Source: Streptomyces sp. CB01635 (lineage in GTDB: Bacteria; Actinomycetota; Actinomycetes; Streptomycetales; Streptomycetaceae). From it: a DNA stretch of 64,000 nucleotides. Under the pieces are notes generated by a model. It was not told the DNA's origin. It searched no databases and worked only from the letters and a program-made list of their open reading frames with translations. The DNA lies in NCBI RefSeq assembly GCF_002803065.1, contig NZ_NNBL01000025.1:56848-120847 (forward strand), in the 5' to 3' direction. Position 1 is the stretch's first letter, and every line of letters begins with the position of its first letter. Positions 25,282 through 33,082 of the stretch are shown one piece after another. Made by a program: the position numbers and the translations under genes.

Positions 25282-26625
25282 CTAGGCGGCGGGACGGCCC
25301 ATCGCCCGGTACGTCCAGCCCGCCTTGCGCCACAGCACCGGGTCCAGCGCGTTGCGCCCGTCGAGGATCAGCTGTGTGCCGGCCAGCTCACCGAGCGCCG
25401 CCGGGTCCAGCTCGCGGAACTCGCGCCACTCCGTCAGGTGCAGGACCACATCCGCGCCCCGCACGGCCGCCTCCGCGGACTCCGCGTAGCCGAGCGTGGG
25501 GAACAGGCGCCGCGCGTTGGCCATGCCCTTCGGGTCGTAGACCGTGACCTGGCCGCCCTGGAGGTGGATCTGCCCGGCGACGTTGAGCGCCGGTGAGTCG
25601 CGTACGTCGTCGGAGTCCGGCTTGAACGTGGCGCCGAGCACCGCGACCCGCTTGCCCAGGAACGAACCCCCGCCGAGCGCCTCACGGGTCATCTCGACCA
25701 TCTGGCCCCGGCGCCGCATGTTGATGGAGTCGATCTCGCGCAGGAACGTCAGCGCCTGGTCCGCGCCCAGCTCACCGGCGCGCGCCATGAACGCCCGGAT
25801 GTCCTTGGGCAGACAGCCGCCGCCGAAGCCGATCCCGGCCCGCAGGAACTTGGATCCGATCCGCTCGTCGTAGCCGATCGCCTCCGCGAGCTTCGCGACG
25901 TCACCGCCCGCGGCCTCGCAGACCTCGGCCATCGCGTTGATGAAGGAGATCTTCGTCGCCAGGAACGAGTTGGCGGCCGTCTTGACCAGCTCGGCCGTCG
26001 GGAAGTCCGTCACCACGAACGGCGAGCCCTGCCCGACCGGCGTCGCGTACACCTCGCGCAGGGTCTTCTCGGCCCGGTCGCTGCGCACACCGACCACGAT
26101 CCGGTCCGGGTGCAGCGTGTCCTGGACGGCGAAGCCCTCGCGCAGGAACTCCGGGTTCCAGGCGAGCTCGACGTCGCCGCCCGCGGGCGCCAGTTCCAGG
26201 ATGCGGGCCGCGAGGCGCTCGGCGCTGCCGACGGGCACGGTCGACTTGCCGACGACGAGTGCCGGCTTGCTCAGGTGCCGGGCCAGTGACTCCACCGCGG
26301 CGTCGACGTACGACATGTCGCAGGCGTACTCGCCGTGCTTCTGCGGGGTGTTCACGCACACGAAGTGGACGTCACCGAACTCGGCGACCTCGGCCCAGTC
26401 CATGGTGAAGCGCAGCCGCCCGGTCGATCCCTCGATCCCGGCGACGTGCTTGCGCAGCAGTTCCTCGAGACCGGGCTCGTACATGGGGACCTCGCCCCGC
26501 GTGAGCATCTCGATCTTCTCGGGCACGACATCGAGCCCCAGCACCTCGAAGCCGAGTTCGGCCATGGCAGCGGCGTGCGTGGCGCCGAGGTAGCCGGTGC
26601 CGATCACGGTGATCTTCAAGGCCAT
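25282..26625 (-). CDS. UDP-glucose/GDP-mannose dehydrogenase family protein, probable UDP-glucose 6-dehydrogenase
   Basis: A 447-residue enzyme. The N-terminal Rossmann fold starts KITVIGTGYLGATHAAAMAE. The central domain includes KTAANSFLATKISFINAMAE. The catalytic cysteine is in GIGFGGGCLPKDIRAF near residue 265. The C-terminal UDP-binding domain begins FLGKRVAVLGATFKPDSDDVRDSP near 318. It oxidises UDP-glucose twice to UDP-glucuronate with NAD+. The ATG at 26625 has CTGGAG upstream; the longer frame beginning at 26667 lacks a site. It stands alone, divergent from the acyl-CoA dehydrogenase gene. UDP-glucose is the likeliest substrate, but the family also contains related dehydrogenases. 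Confidence 0.9.
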   Translation of the reverse strand: MALKITVIGTGYLGATHAAAMAELGFEVLGLDVVPEKIEMLTRGEVPMYEPGLEELLRKHVAGIEGSTGRLRFTMDWAEVAEFGDVHFVCVNTPQKHGEYACDMSYVDAAVESLARHLSKPALVVGKSTVPVGSAERLAARILELAPAGGDVELAWNPEFLREGFAVQDTLHPDRIVVGVRSDRAEKTLREVYATPVGQGSPFVVTDFPTAELVKTAANSFLATKISFINAMAEVCEAAGGDVAKLAEAIGYDERIGSKFLRAGIGFGGGCLPKDIRAFMARAGELGADQALTFLREIDSINMRRRGQMVEMTREALGGGSFLGKRVAVLGATFKPDSDDVRDSPALNVAGQIHLQGGQVTVYDPKGMANARRLFPTLGYAESAEAAVRGADVVLHLTEWREFRELDPAALGELAGTQLILDGRNALDPVLWRKAGWTYRAMGRPAA

Positions 26626-26757
26626 GAGAGCTCCAGAGGTGTACGGCTGCAGTGCGGCCCCGAGCATAGTCGGGCGTGACGCGGGCCCTCACAGGGCACG
26701 TTTCCGCTGTCGCGTAGCTCACGTATCCCTCTGGTGGGCAGACGCATAAAATTTGGG

Positions 26758-26771
26758 TTACTTAACGGTAA
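26758..26771. promoter_or_regulatory. TTAC-N6-GTAA dyad in the UGD / acyl-CoA dehydrogenase promoter region
   Basis: TTACTTAACGGTAA has 4-bp inverted ends in an AT-rich stretch 27 bases before the TTG start of the acyl-CoA dehydrogenase gene. Short TTAC/GTAA dyads are common TetR-family operators in actinobacterial fatty-acid genes; the assignment is inference. Confidence 0.3.
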
Positions 26772-26797
26772 TTAGCGTCCTTGGAGCGTGAGACACC

Positions 26798-27955
26798 TTG
26801 GCAGGATCGCCCGAATTCGACCTGTACCGTCCGGCCGAAGAGCACGACATGCTCCGCGAGTCCGTGCGGGCCCTGTGCGAGGCCAAGATCGCGCCGTTCG
26901 CCGCGGCGGTGGACGAGGAGGCGCGTTTCCCGCAGGAGGCCCTCGACGCCCTCGTCGCGAACGACCTCCAGGCGGTGCACGTACCGGAGGCTTACGGCGG
27001 CGCCGGAGCCGACGCCCTCGCGACCGTCATCGTGATCGAGGAAGTGGCCCGCGTCTGCGCGAGCTCCTCCCTCATCCCGGCCGTGAACAAGCTGGGCTCG
27101 CTGCCCGTCATCCTCTCCGGCTCCGAGGAGCTGAAGAAGAAGTACATGACGCCGCTCGCCAAGGGCGCGGGCATGTTCTCGTACTGCCTCTCCGAGCCGG
27201 ACGCGGGCTCGGACGCCGCGGGCATGAAGACGCGCGCGGTCCGCGACGGCGACTCCTGGGTGCTCAACGGCGTGAAGCGCTGGATCACCAACGCCGGCGA
27301 GTCCGAGTACTACACGGTGATGGCCGTCACCGACCCGACCAAGCGCTCGAAGGGCATCTCCGCCTTCGTCGTCGAGAAGTCCGACGAGGGCGTCTCCTTC
27401 GGCGCCCCGGAGAAGAAGCTCGGCATCAAGGGCTCCCCGACGCGCGAGGTCTACCTCGACAACGTTCGCATCCCCGCCGACCGCATGATCGGCGAGGAGG
27501 GCACCGGCTTCGCCACGGCGATGAAGACCCTGGACCACACCCGCGTCACCATCGCGGCCCAGGCCCTCGGCATCGCCCAGGGCGCCCTCGACTACGCCAA
27601 GGGCTACGTCAGGGAGCGCAAGCAGTTCGGCAAGCCGATCGCCGACTTCCAGGGCATCCAGTTCATGCTCGCCGACATGGCGATGAAGATCGAGGCGGCC
27701 CGCGCGCTGACGTACCAGGCCGCGGCCAAGTCGGAGCGCGGCGACGCGGACCTCACCTTCCAGGGCGCCGCGGCCAAGTGCTTCGCCTCGGACGTCGCCA
27801 TGGAGGTCACCACGGACGCCGTCCAGCTCCTCGGCGGCTACGGCTACACCCGCGACTACCCGGTCGAGCGCATGATGCGCGACGCGAAGATCACACAGAT
27901 CTATGAAGGCACGAACCAGGTCCAGCGGATCGTGATGGCCAGGAACCTGCCGTAA
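26798..27955 (+). CDS. Acyl-CoA dehydrogenase (FadE25-like)
   Basis: A 385-residue FAD flavoprotein of standard length. It shows the N-terminal helical domain, FSYCLSEPDAGSDAAGMKTRA near residue 130, WVLNGVKRWITNAG near 152, the RKQFGKPIADFQGIQFMLADM helix near 273, and IYEGTNQVQRIVMAR at the end; the Glu of YEGTNQ is the usual catalytic base position. It performs the first dehydrogenation of beta-oxidation or branched-chain amino-acid breakdown. The start is TTG (MAGSPEFDLYRP), chosen because the upstream GTG at 26788 is out of frame and homology begins here. In mycobacteria the matching gene (recalled as fadE25) is also near purE-purK. Confidence 0.93.
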   Translation: MAGSPEFDLYRPAEEHDMLRESVRALCEAKIAPFAAAVDEEARFPQEALDALVANDLQAVHVPEAYGGAGADALATVIVIEEVARVCASSSLIPAVNKLGSLPVILSGSEELKKKYMTPLAKGAGMFSYCLSEPDAGSDAAGMKTRAVRDGDSWVLNGVKRWITNAGESEYYTVMAVTDPTKRSKGISAFVVEKSDEGVSFGAPEKKLGIKGSPTREVYLDNVRIPADRMIGEEGTGFATAMKTLDHTRVTIAAQALGIAQGALDYAKGYVRERKQFGKPIADFQGIQFMLADMAMKIEAARALTYQAAAKSERGDADLTFQGAAAKCFASDVAMEVTTDAVQLLGGYGYTRDYPVERMMRDAKITQIYEGTNQVQRIVMARNLP

Positions 27956-28038
27956 CAAGGGTTTCGCTGCGCAGGAGATCCTGGGCCGGCACTGGGCTGG
28001 CACTGACCTCCGGGCCGCTTCCGACCTGCACAGACACC

Positions 28039-28067
28039 ACGGCCCCCGGCGTGCTGCCGGGGGCCGT
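28039..28067. terminator. Bidirectional terminator between acyl-CoA dehydrogenase and rph
   Basis: Perfect 12-bp arms ACGGCCCCCGGC (28039-28050) and its complement (28056-28067) with a 5-base loop. Confidence 0.85.
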
Positions 28068-28093
28068 TCGGGTCTGAATTCCGGTGTGTCCGG

Positions 28094-30706
28094 TCAGGGC
28101 AGGATCTCGACGTACCCGTCGGTTCCGTGCACGCGGATCCGCTGCCCGTCCCGGATCAGCCGGGTGGCCTGCTCCACGCCCACGACGGCCGGCAGGCCGT
28201 ACTCCCGGGCGATCACCGCGCCATGGGTCATCAGGCCGCCCACCTCCGTCACCAGGCCCGCGATTCCGACGAACAGCGGCGACCAGCTGGGGTCCGTGAA
28301 GGCCGTGACCAGGATGTCGCCCGCTTCGAGATCGGCTTTCGCCATGTCGAGAATGACGCGGGCCCTTCCCTCGATGGTCCCGGCGGACACCGGCACGCCG
28401 ATCAGGGAGCCGTCCGGTACGTCGTCGCGCCGGTACGCCCCGGTGACGGCCTCACCGTCCGATGTGAGCACCCGGGGCGGGGTGAGCGCGTGGTACGACC
28501 GGAACGCGTCCTTGCGCTCCTTGATGAGCCGGTCATCCACCTGGTTCGAGCGCACGGCGTCGTGGAGTTCCTGGAACGTGAGGTAGAAGATGTCCTCCTT
28601 CTCAGGAAGCACGCCCGCCTGCACGAGGCGCTCGGCCTCCTCCAGCAGGGCCTGCTTGTAGACGAAATAGCGGCTGATGATGCCGTACTTGGGGTACTCC
28701 CGGTACCCGATGAAGGTTCTGACCCGGTCGATCATCCGCTTGGTCTCGTCGGCCTTCCGGTCCCCGTCCGGCAGGGCCCGCAAGCGGGACAGCACGTCCT
28801 GTTCCTTCTGCTGCGCCTTCTGCCGCCCCTGCTCGAAGCGCTGCTTCGCGGCGCCCGGTCCGAAGTTCCTGACGTTGTCGAGGATCACGGGCACGAGCGT
28901 GGTGGGGCGCTCGCGCCAGCGGGGCCTCGTGATGTCGATCTCGCCGACGCAGCGCATGCCGTACCGGTCGAGGTAGGCCTCGACGGCGTCGCGTGCTTCG
29001 GTCCCGCCCGCGACTTTCGCCAGCTCGTCCAGGAAGGCTGTGTCCCCGGCGTTCTCGACGCCCTGCAGGAACGCCACCACCTCCGGCCGCGTTCGGATCA
29101 CGTCCGCGACGTCGAGCAGCTCGAGGCCCATCTCCGACGTGATGTTGTCGGGGGCGGACAGGGTGAGCGTGTCAGCCGCGTTCTTCTCGCCCAGCCACTC
29201 CTGCAGCTTGTCGTTGAGCCACCACGTGGCCTCCATCCCCGCCATGATCGCCTGAATGCTCAGCGGATCACTGAGGACCCGCTTGTGCTCCTCGAAGGCC
29301 TCCAGCAGGAAGTCGAACAGCGCCGGTCCGGTCTTCGTCCGGACGTCGCGCTCCAGCGCGGCGATGGACACCTGGCTGCGCTCGATCAGCTTGGTGACGA
29401 CGGCCGGATCGGTCTCGATCGGGGCGGGCGCACCGCCGGCCGGCGGCCCCCCGGGGCCCGCGTCCGGGAGCGACGGGACGAAATCGTCGCGGTCGAGGAC
29501 GGTCTCCAGAGCGTTCCTGATCAGCGGATCGCCCTTCCCCATGGCGTCCAGCAGGCCGGCGCGGCTCGCGGGCGAGGCCAGGCGCCGGGTGACGTCGACG
29601 AACAGCCTCCCGCCGGCCTCGTGCATCGGCACCATGGCCGTCAGCTGCCACATGGAGAACCCCAGGGGCTTCATGGGGTCGGTCATCATCTGCCCGTGAC
29701 CGACGGAGACGTAGACGTGGTTCTCCTGGTCGAGGGTCTCGGGGACGGGGAACAGCGTCGTGATCGGCCGGCTCTGAACGATCTGGAAGTCATCGTCGAC
29801 CAGGCACCATTCGATGTCCTGCGGGCGGCCGAAGTGCGCTTCGATCCGCCGCCCGAGCTGCACGAGCCGCACGGCCTGAGCGTCCGTCAGCGCCGGCTGC
29901 TCCTGCCGCTGCGAGTCGATTGCCACTTCCTGCGTACCGCCGGCCGGCAGGGCGTGAACCGCACGCTGTTTGGCGGCGATCGCCTTGGCGACGACCTCGC
30001 CGTTTCGCACCTTGAAGACGTCCGGGTTCACCAGGCCGGAGACCAGGGCCTCGCCGAGACCGAAGCCGGCGTCCACGGTGGCGACCTTCCGGTTGCCCGT
30101 GACGGGGTCGGCCGTGAACAGGATGCCGGCCGCATGCGGGAAGACCATCTGCTGCACGACCACGGCCATGTGGACCGTACGGTGGTCGATGCCGTTGCGC
30201 TGGCGGTAGGTCACGGCCCGCTCGGTGAACAGCGAGGCCCAGCACCGGCTGACGTGCTGGAGGATCGCCGTCGGCCCCATGACGTTCAAATACGTGTCCT
30301 GCTGGCCGGCGAAGGAGGCCGTGGGCAGGTCCTCCGCCGTCGCGCTGGACCGGACGGCGTAGGCGGCCTGCTCGCCGGGCTCGCCTCGCCGGCCGAGCGC
30401 GCGGGTGATCGCCGCCGCGAGATCGTCCGGGACGGCGATCCCCTCGACGGTCCGGCGGATCTCCGCGCTCAGCGTACGGATCGCCTCCCGGTCGTCCGGG
30501 TTCAGGCGCGCCAACTGGTCGAGCCGCTCGTCGATCGACGCTTCCGCCATGATCCGCCGGAAGGCGTCCGTCGTCACGCAGAAGCCGGCCGGCACGCGGA
30601 CGCCTTCGATCCGCGACAGCCCGCCCAGGTGCGCGCCCTTGCCACCGACGACCGCGACCTGCGTCTCGCCGACCTCTTGAAGATCCAACACGTACTGCTC
30701 ACTCAT
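28094..30706 (-). CDS. rph: Rifamycin-inactivating phosphotransferase
   Basis: An 870-residue dikinase-type enzyme. The N-terminal ATP-grasp domain has VVGGKGAHLGGLSRI near residue 18 and YAVRSSATAEDLPTASFAGQ near 120. A long helical middle follows (about 320-750). The C-terminal swivelling His domain contains TEVGGLMTHGAVIAREYG, placing the phospho-histidine at about 828. Length and domain order match Rph, which transfers the beta-phosphate of ATP to the C21 hydroxyl of rifampin, better than PEP synthase (about 790 residues). The ATG at 30706 follows GGAGGTGA. A rifamycin-associated element lies about 150 bp upstream, which strongly supports the assignment. It interrupts an otherwise conserved gene order. 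Confidence 0.9.
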   Translation of the reverse strand: MSEQYVLDLQEVGETQVAVVGGKGAHLGGLSRIEGVRVPAGFCVTTDAFRRIMAEASIDERLDQLARLNPDDREAIRTLSAEIRRTVEGIAVPDDLAAAITRALGRRGEPGEQAAYAVRSSATAEDLPTASFAGQQDTYLNVMGPTAILQHVSRCWASLFTERAVTYRQRNGIDHRTVHMAVVVQQMVFPHAAGILFTADPVTGNRKVATVDAGFGLGEALVSGLVNPDVFKVRNGEVVAKAIAAKQRAVHALPAGGTQEVAIDSQRQEQPALTDAQAVRLVQLGRRIEAHFGRPQDIEWCLVDDDFQIVQSRPITTLFPVPETLDQENHVYVSVGHGQMMTDPMKPLGFSMWQLTAMVPMHEAGGRLFVDVTRRLASPASRAGLLDAMGKGDPLIRNALETVLDRDDFVPSLPDAGPGGPPAGGAPAPIETDPAVVTKLIERSQVSIAALERDVRTKTGPALFDFLLEAFEEHKRVLSDPLSIQAIMAGMEATWWLNDKLQEWLGEKNAADTLTLSAPDNITSEMGLELLDVADVIRTRPEVVAFLQGVENAGDTAFLDELAKVAGGTEARDAVEAYLDRYGMRCVGEIDITRPRWRERPTTLVPVILDNVRNFGPGAAKQRFEQGRQKAQQKEQDVLSRLRALPDGDRKADETKRMIDRVRTFIGYREYPKYGIISRYFVYKQALLEEAERLVQAGVLPEKEDIFYLTFQELHDAVRSNQVDDRLIKERKDAFRSYHALTPPRVLTSDGEAVTGAYRRDDVPDGSLIGVPVSAGTIEGRARVILDMAKADLEAGDILVTAFTDPSWSPLFVGIAGLVTEVGGLMTHGAVIAREYGLPAVVGVEQATRLIRDGQRIRVHGTDGYVEILP

Positions 30707-30858
30707 CGCGTCACCTCCGAGGCGGCCGTGCTCCGTTGTACTGCGGTGGCCGATCGAGTCACCGGGGCCTCTCCCACTCCGTCGAACCTCTTGCCGAGCA
30801 CCCCGCGCCTCCGCGCCGGGCCCCGCAACTGCAGGCCGCCGATTCTGCGCCATGACCT

Positions 30859-30877
30859 GGGCCTTGCGGCAAGTCCC
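30859..30877 (-). promoter_or_regulatory. Rifamycin-associated element (RAE) upstream of rph
   Basis: The + strand reads GGGCCTTGCGGCAAGTCCC. Read in the rph direction it is GGGACTTGCCGCAAGGCCC, a 19-bp inverted repeat with CTTGC/GCAAG core arms. This matches the published RAE pattern (recalled as GGGGCTTGCGGCAAGGCCC) found before rph, helR and other rifamycin-inactivation genes in actinomycetes, where it mediates induction by rifampin. Confidence 0.85.
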
Positions 30878-30900
30878 CCACTGCGCTATACGTTGAGAGT

Positions 30901-30936
30901 GGCAAGGAGAGGGCTCTCCTTGCCTTTGCTTTTTTG
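30901..30936 (+). terminator. Hairpin with T-rich tail on the + strand
   Basis: GGCAAGGAGAG (30901-30911), GG, CTCTCCTTGCC (30914-30924), then TTTGCTTTTTT. This is an intrinsic-terminator shape that is unusual for Streptomyces. No + strand gene ends here. In the other direction it would lie upstream of, or at the start of, the rph transcript. Confidence 0.6.
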
Positions 30937-31032
30937 CCGTCCGACGGCAGGCGGGATGACTCTCCAGGAGCAGACCGAACGCGGATGGGTGGACGAGCAC
31001 GGCAACGTGATCGGCGCCGAACGGCCGCACAG

Positions 31033-31084
31033 AAACGGGGCAGTTGGCGGGTCGGAGATCCGACCCGGGCCAACTGCCCCGTTT
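31033..31084. terminator. Long terminator hairpin after the first LCP gene
   Basis: Perfect 16-bp outer arms AAACGGGGCAGTTGGC (31033-31048) and its complement (31069-31084). An inner GGGTCGG/CCGACCC stem extends it. It ends six bases from the stop of the leftward gene. Confidence 0.9.
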
Positions 31085-31090
31085 CTTACG

Positions 31091-32392
31091 TCAGTTGCCC
31101 GACACCGTCACCGGTGCGTCGTCCTTGAGCTCGCCCACCAGCTGCTTGACCTTGGTCTTGTCCCAGACGAGGTTGCCGTTGACGGAGCCGGAGACCGGCA
31201 TGTTCATCGACTTGCCGTCGCCGCCGGTGACGCCCTTCATGGCGAAGAACATCGAGCCGAGGTCCCACAGGCTCATGTCCTTGTCGACGACGAGCGAGTC
31301 GAGGCCCGCCCCCATCGTCGGGTAGAGCTTGAACGGGTTCAGGACCGTCGACGGGGTGGCCACCTGGTGGGCCAGTGCCGACAGGAACGCCTGCTGGTTC
31401 TTGGTGCGCTGGAGGTCGCTCGCCGCGAACGCGTGGCGCGTACGGACGAAGGCCAGGGCCTGCTGGCCGTTCAGCGTCTGCTTGCCCTTCTGGAAGTCGG
31501 CTCCGGACCACTTGTCCTTGAAGCCCTCCTTCAGGTTCATCTCGACGCCGCCGACCGCGTCCACGATCTTCGCGAAGCCGCCGAAGCCGATCTCCGCGTA
31601 GTGGTCGATGTGCAGCCCGGTGTTGAACTCGACGGTCCGCACGAGCAGTTCGGGGCCGTCCTCCGCGTACGCGGCGTTGAGCTTCACCTGGCGGCCCTGG
31701 TTCGGGTAGAGCTTGCCGGAGTCCGAGCCCTTGTAGGACGGGACGGTGACGTTCGAGTCACGCGGCAGGGAGATCATCGTGCTGCCGTTGTCGCCGGTGT
31801 GCAGGATCATCATCGTGTCCGTGCGCTTGCCCTCGGCGGACCCGGTGTGCAGCTTCTTCTTCTCCTCGTCGGACATTCCGGCCCGGCTGTCCGTGCCGAC
31901 GATGAGGTAGTTGGTGCCCTTGCCGGTCTCGGGCCGTTCTATGACCTTGGAGAGGTCGACGTCGCGGTGGAGCTTGGAGTCGGCCCAGAAGTACGTGCCT
32001 ATGCTCACACCGAGGAACACGACGACGAGGGTGAGGACGGCCCACTTGATGCGCCGGCGCCAGTCCGGCCGCGCCCGCGGGGGCGCGTAACCGTCGGCCG
32101 GGTCGTTGTCGTTCGGTACGTAGCCGCTGCCGCCGCGGCGCCCGCCGCCACCGCCGTAGACCTGGCCGGTGTTGTAGCCGCTGTCGTACTGGTCCCCGTA
32201 GCCCTCGCCGTACGAGGGCTGCGCCGGCACCGTCGGCCGGGGCGGCGCGGAGCGGCGGGAGCCGCCGCCCTGTCCGCGCTGCACGTGCGGCATCGCGCGG
32301 GCGCCCTCGGGGCGCGCGCTGGAACTGCCGCGACCGTAACCGCGGTCGCCGCCGCCCTGACTGTCGCCCCAACCCTCTGGCCAATCATTCAT
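31091..32392 (-). CDS. LCP-family (LytR-CpsA-Psr) cell-wall glycopolymer ligase, copy 1
   Basis: A 433-residue protein. Residues 1-110 are a cytoplasmic tail that is low-complexity G/Y/R/P. One membrane helix lies near 115-135 (WAVLTLVVVFLGVSIGTYFW). The extracellular LCP domain begins NYLIVGTDSRAGMS and has MISLPRDSNV, KLNAAYAEDGPELLVRTVE, HYAEIGFGGFAKIVDAVGG and QALAFVRTRHAFAASDLQR. These contain the acidic and arginine residues that bind polyprenyl pyrophosphate. LCP enzymes attach wall glycopolymers to peptidoglycan. There is no LytR_C domain. The ATG at 32392 has GGGG upstream. It diverges from a thioesterase gene. Confidence 0.9.
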   Translation of the reverse strand: MNDWPEGWGDSQGGGDRGYGRGSSSARPEGARAMPHVQRGQGGGSRRSAPPRPTVPAQPSYGEGYGDQYDSGYNTGQVYGGGGGRRGGSGYVPNDNDPADGYAPPRARPDWRRRIKWAVLTLVVVFLGVSIGTYFWADSKLHRDVDLSKVIERPETGKGTNYLIVGTDSRAGMSDEEKKKLHTGSAEGKRTDTMMILHTGDNGSTMISLPRDSNVTVPSYKGSDSGKLYPNQGRQVKLNAAYAEDGPELLVRTVEFNTGLHIDHYAEIGFGGFAKIVDAVGGVEMNLKEGFKDKWSGADFQKGKQTLNGQQALAFVRTRHAFAASDLQRTKNQQAFLSALAHQVATPSTVLNPFKLYPTMGAGLDSLVVDKDMSLWDLGSMFFAMKGVTGGDGKSMNMPVSGSVNGNLVWDKTKVKQLVGELKDDAPVTVSGN

Positions 32393-32510
32393 GGCCCCAG
32401 TGTGCCGTCCGGTGCTGTGTGCCCCACAAGGGTGGGTGGGGAATCGGACCCGGGCTGTTGCAGAGCTGACACAAAGCAACCCGTGTCCTGCCCGGCATAA
32501 GGTGGAGGCC

Positions 32511-33059
32511 ATGACAGACCAGGCCCGCGGCACGGAATCCGAAATTCCGGGTAAGCCGACCTCAGCTTCCCGTACGACGTTGTCGCACATCATGACCCAT
32601 AACGACACCAACCTGCTCGGAACGGTACATGGTGGCGTGATCATGAAACTGGTCGACGACGCGGCGGGCGCCGTGGCAGGCCGGCACTCCGGTGGACCCG
32701 CCGTCACCGCTTCCATGGACGAGATGGCCTTCCTGGAGCCGGTGCGCGTGGGCGACCTGGTCCATGTGAAGGCTCAGGTCAACTGGACGGGCCGGACCTC
32801 CATGGAGGTCGGGGTCCGGGTCCTCGCCGAGCGCTGGAACGAGTCGACGCCGGCGCAGCAGGTCGGCTCCGCCTACCTCGTGTTCGCCGCGGTCGACGGC
32901 GACGGCAAGCCGCGCTCGGTGCCGCCGGTCCTGCCGGAGAGCGAGCGCGACAAGCGGCGCTGCCAGGAGGCCCAGATCCGCCGCCAGCACCGGCTCGCGC
33001 GCCGCCGGGCGATCATGGAACTGCGGCAGCAGCGCGCGGCCGACGGCATCGAGGACTGA
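32511..33059 (+). CDS. Hotdog-fold acyl-CoA thioesterase
   Basis: A 182-residue cytoplasmic protein of the acyl-CoA hydrolase (YciA/BFIT-like) group. It has the family segment THNDTNLLGTVHGGVIMKLVDDAAGAVAGRH (catalytic Asn/Asp region, in two parts) near residues 27-57 and VTASMDEMAFLEPVRVGD near 65. The tail is basic (RRQHRLARRRAIMELRQQR). It hydrolyses fatty or other acyl-CoA esters. The ATG at 32511 follows GGTGGAGGCC. Its end faces a leftward LCP gene 23 bp away with no hairpin between them. Confidence 0.88.
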   Translation: MTDQARGTESEIPGKPTSASRTTLSHIMTHNDTNLLGTVHGGVIMKLVDDAAGAVAGRHSGGPAVTASMDEMAFLEPVRVGDLVHVKAQVNWTGRTSMEVGVRVLAERWNESTPAQQVGSAYLVFAAVDGDGKPRSVPPVLPESERDKRRCQEAQIRRQHRLARRRAIMELRQQRAADGIED

Positions 33060-33082
33060 GCCCTTCCGGAGGCGGACCGGCG

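Larger units (their letters stand above)
30707..31090. other. 384-bp region between rph and the first LCP gene
   Basis: It holds the RAE (30859-30877), a hairpin with T tract (30901-30936), a short orphan reading frame on the + strand beginning at 30958 (MTLQEQTERGWVDEHG and onward) and the LCP gene terminator (31033-31084). The orphan frame runs through the terminator into antisense sequence, so it is not called as a gene. Confidence 0.6.

Noticed and set aside
28127..32500. 1457-codon open frame on the + strand
   Set aside because: It lies antisense to rph and the first LCP gene, has no ribosome site or recognisable domain, and is an artefact of high-GC codon bias.
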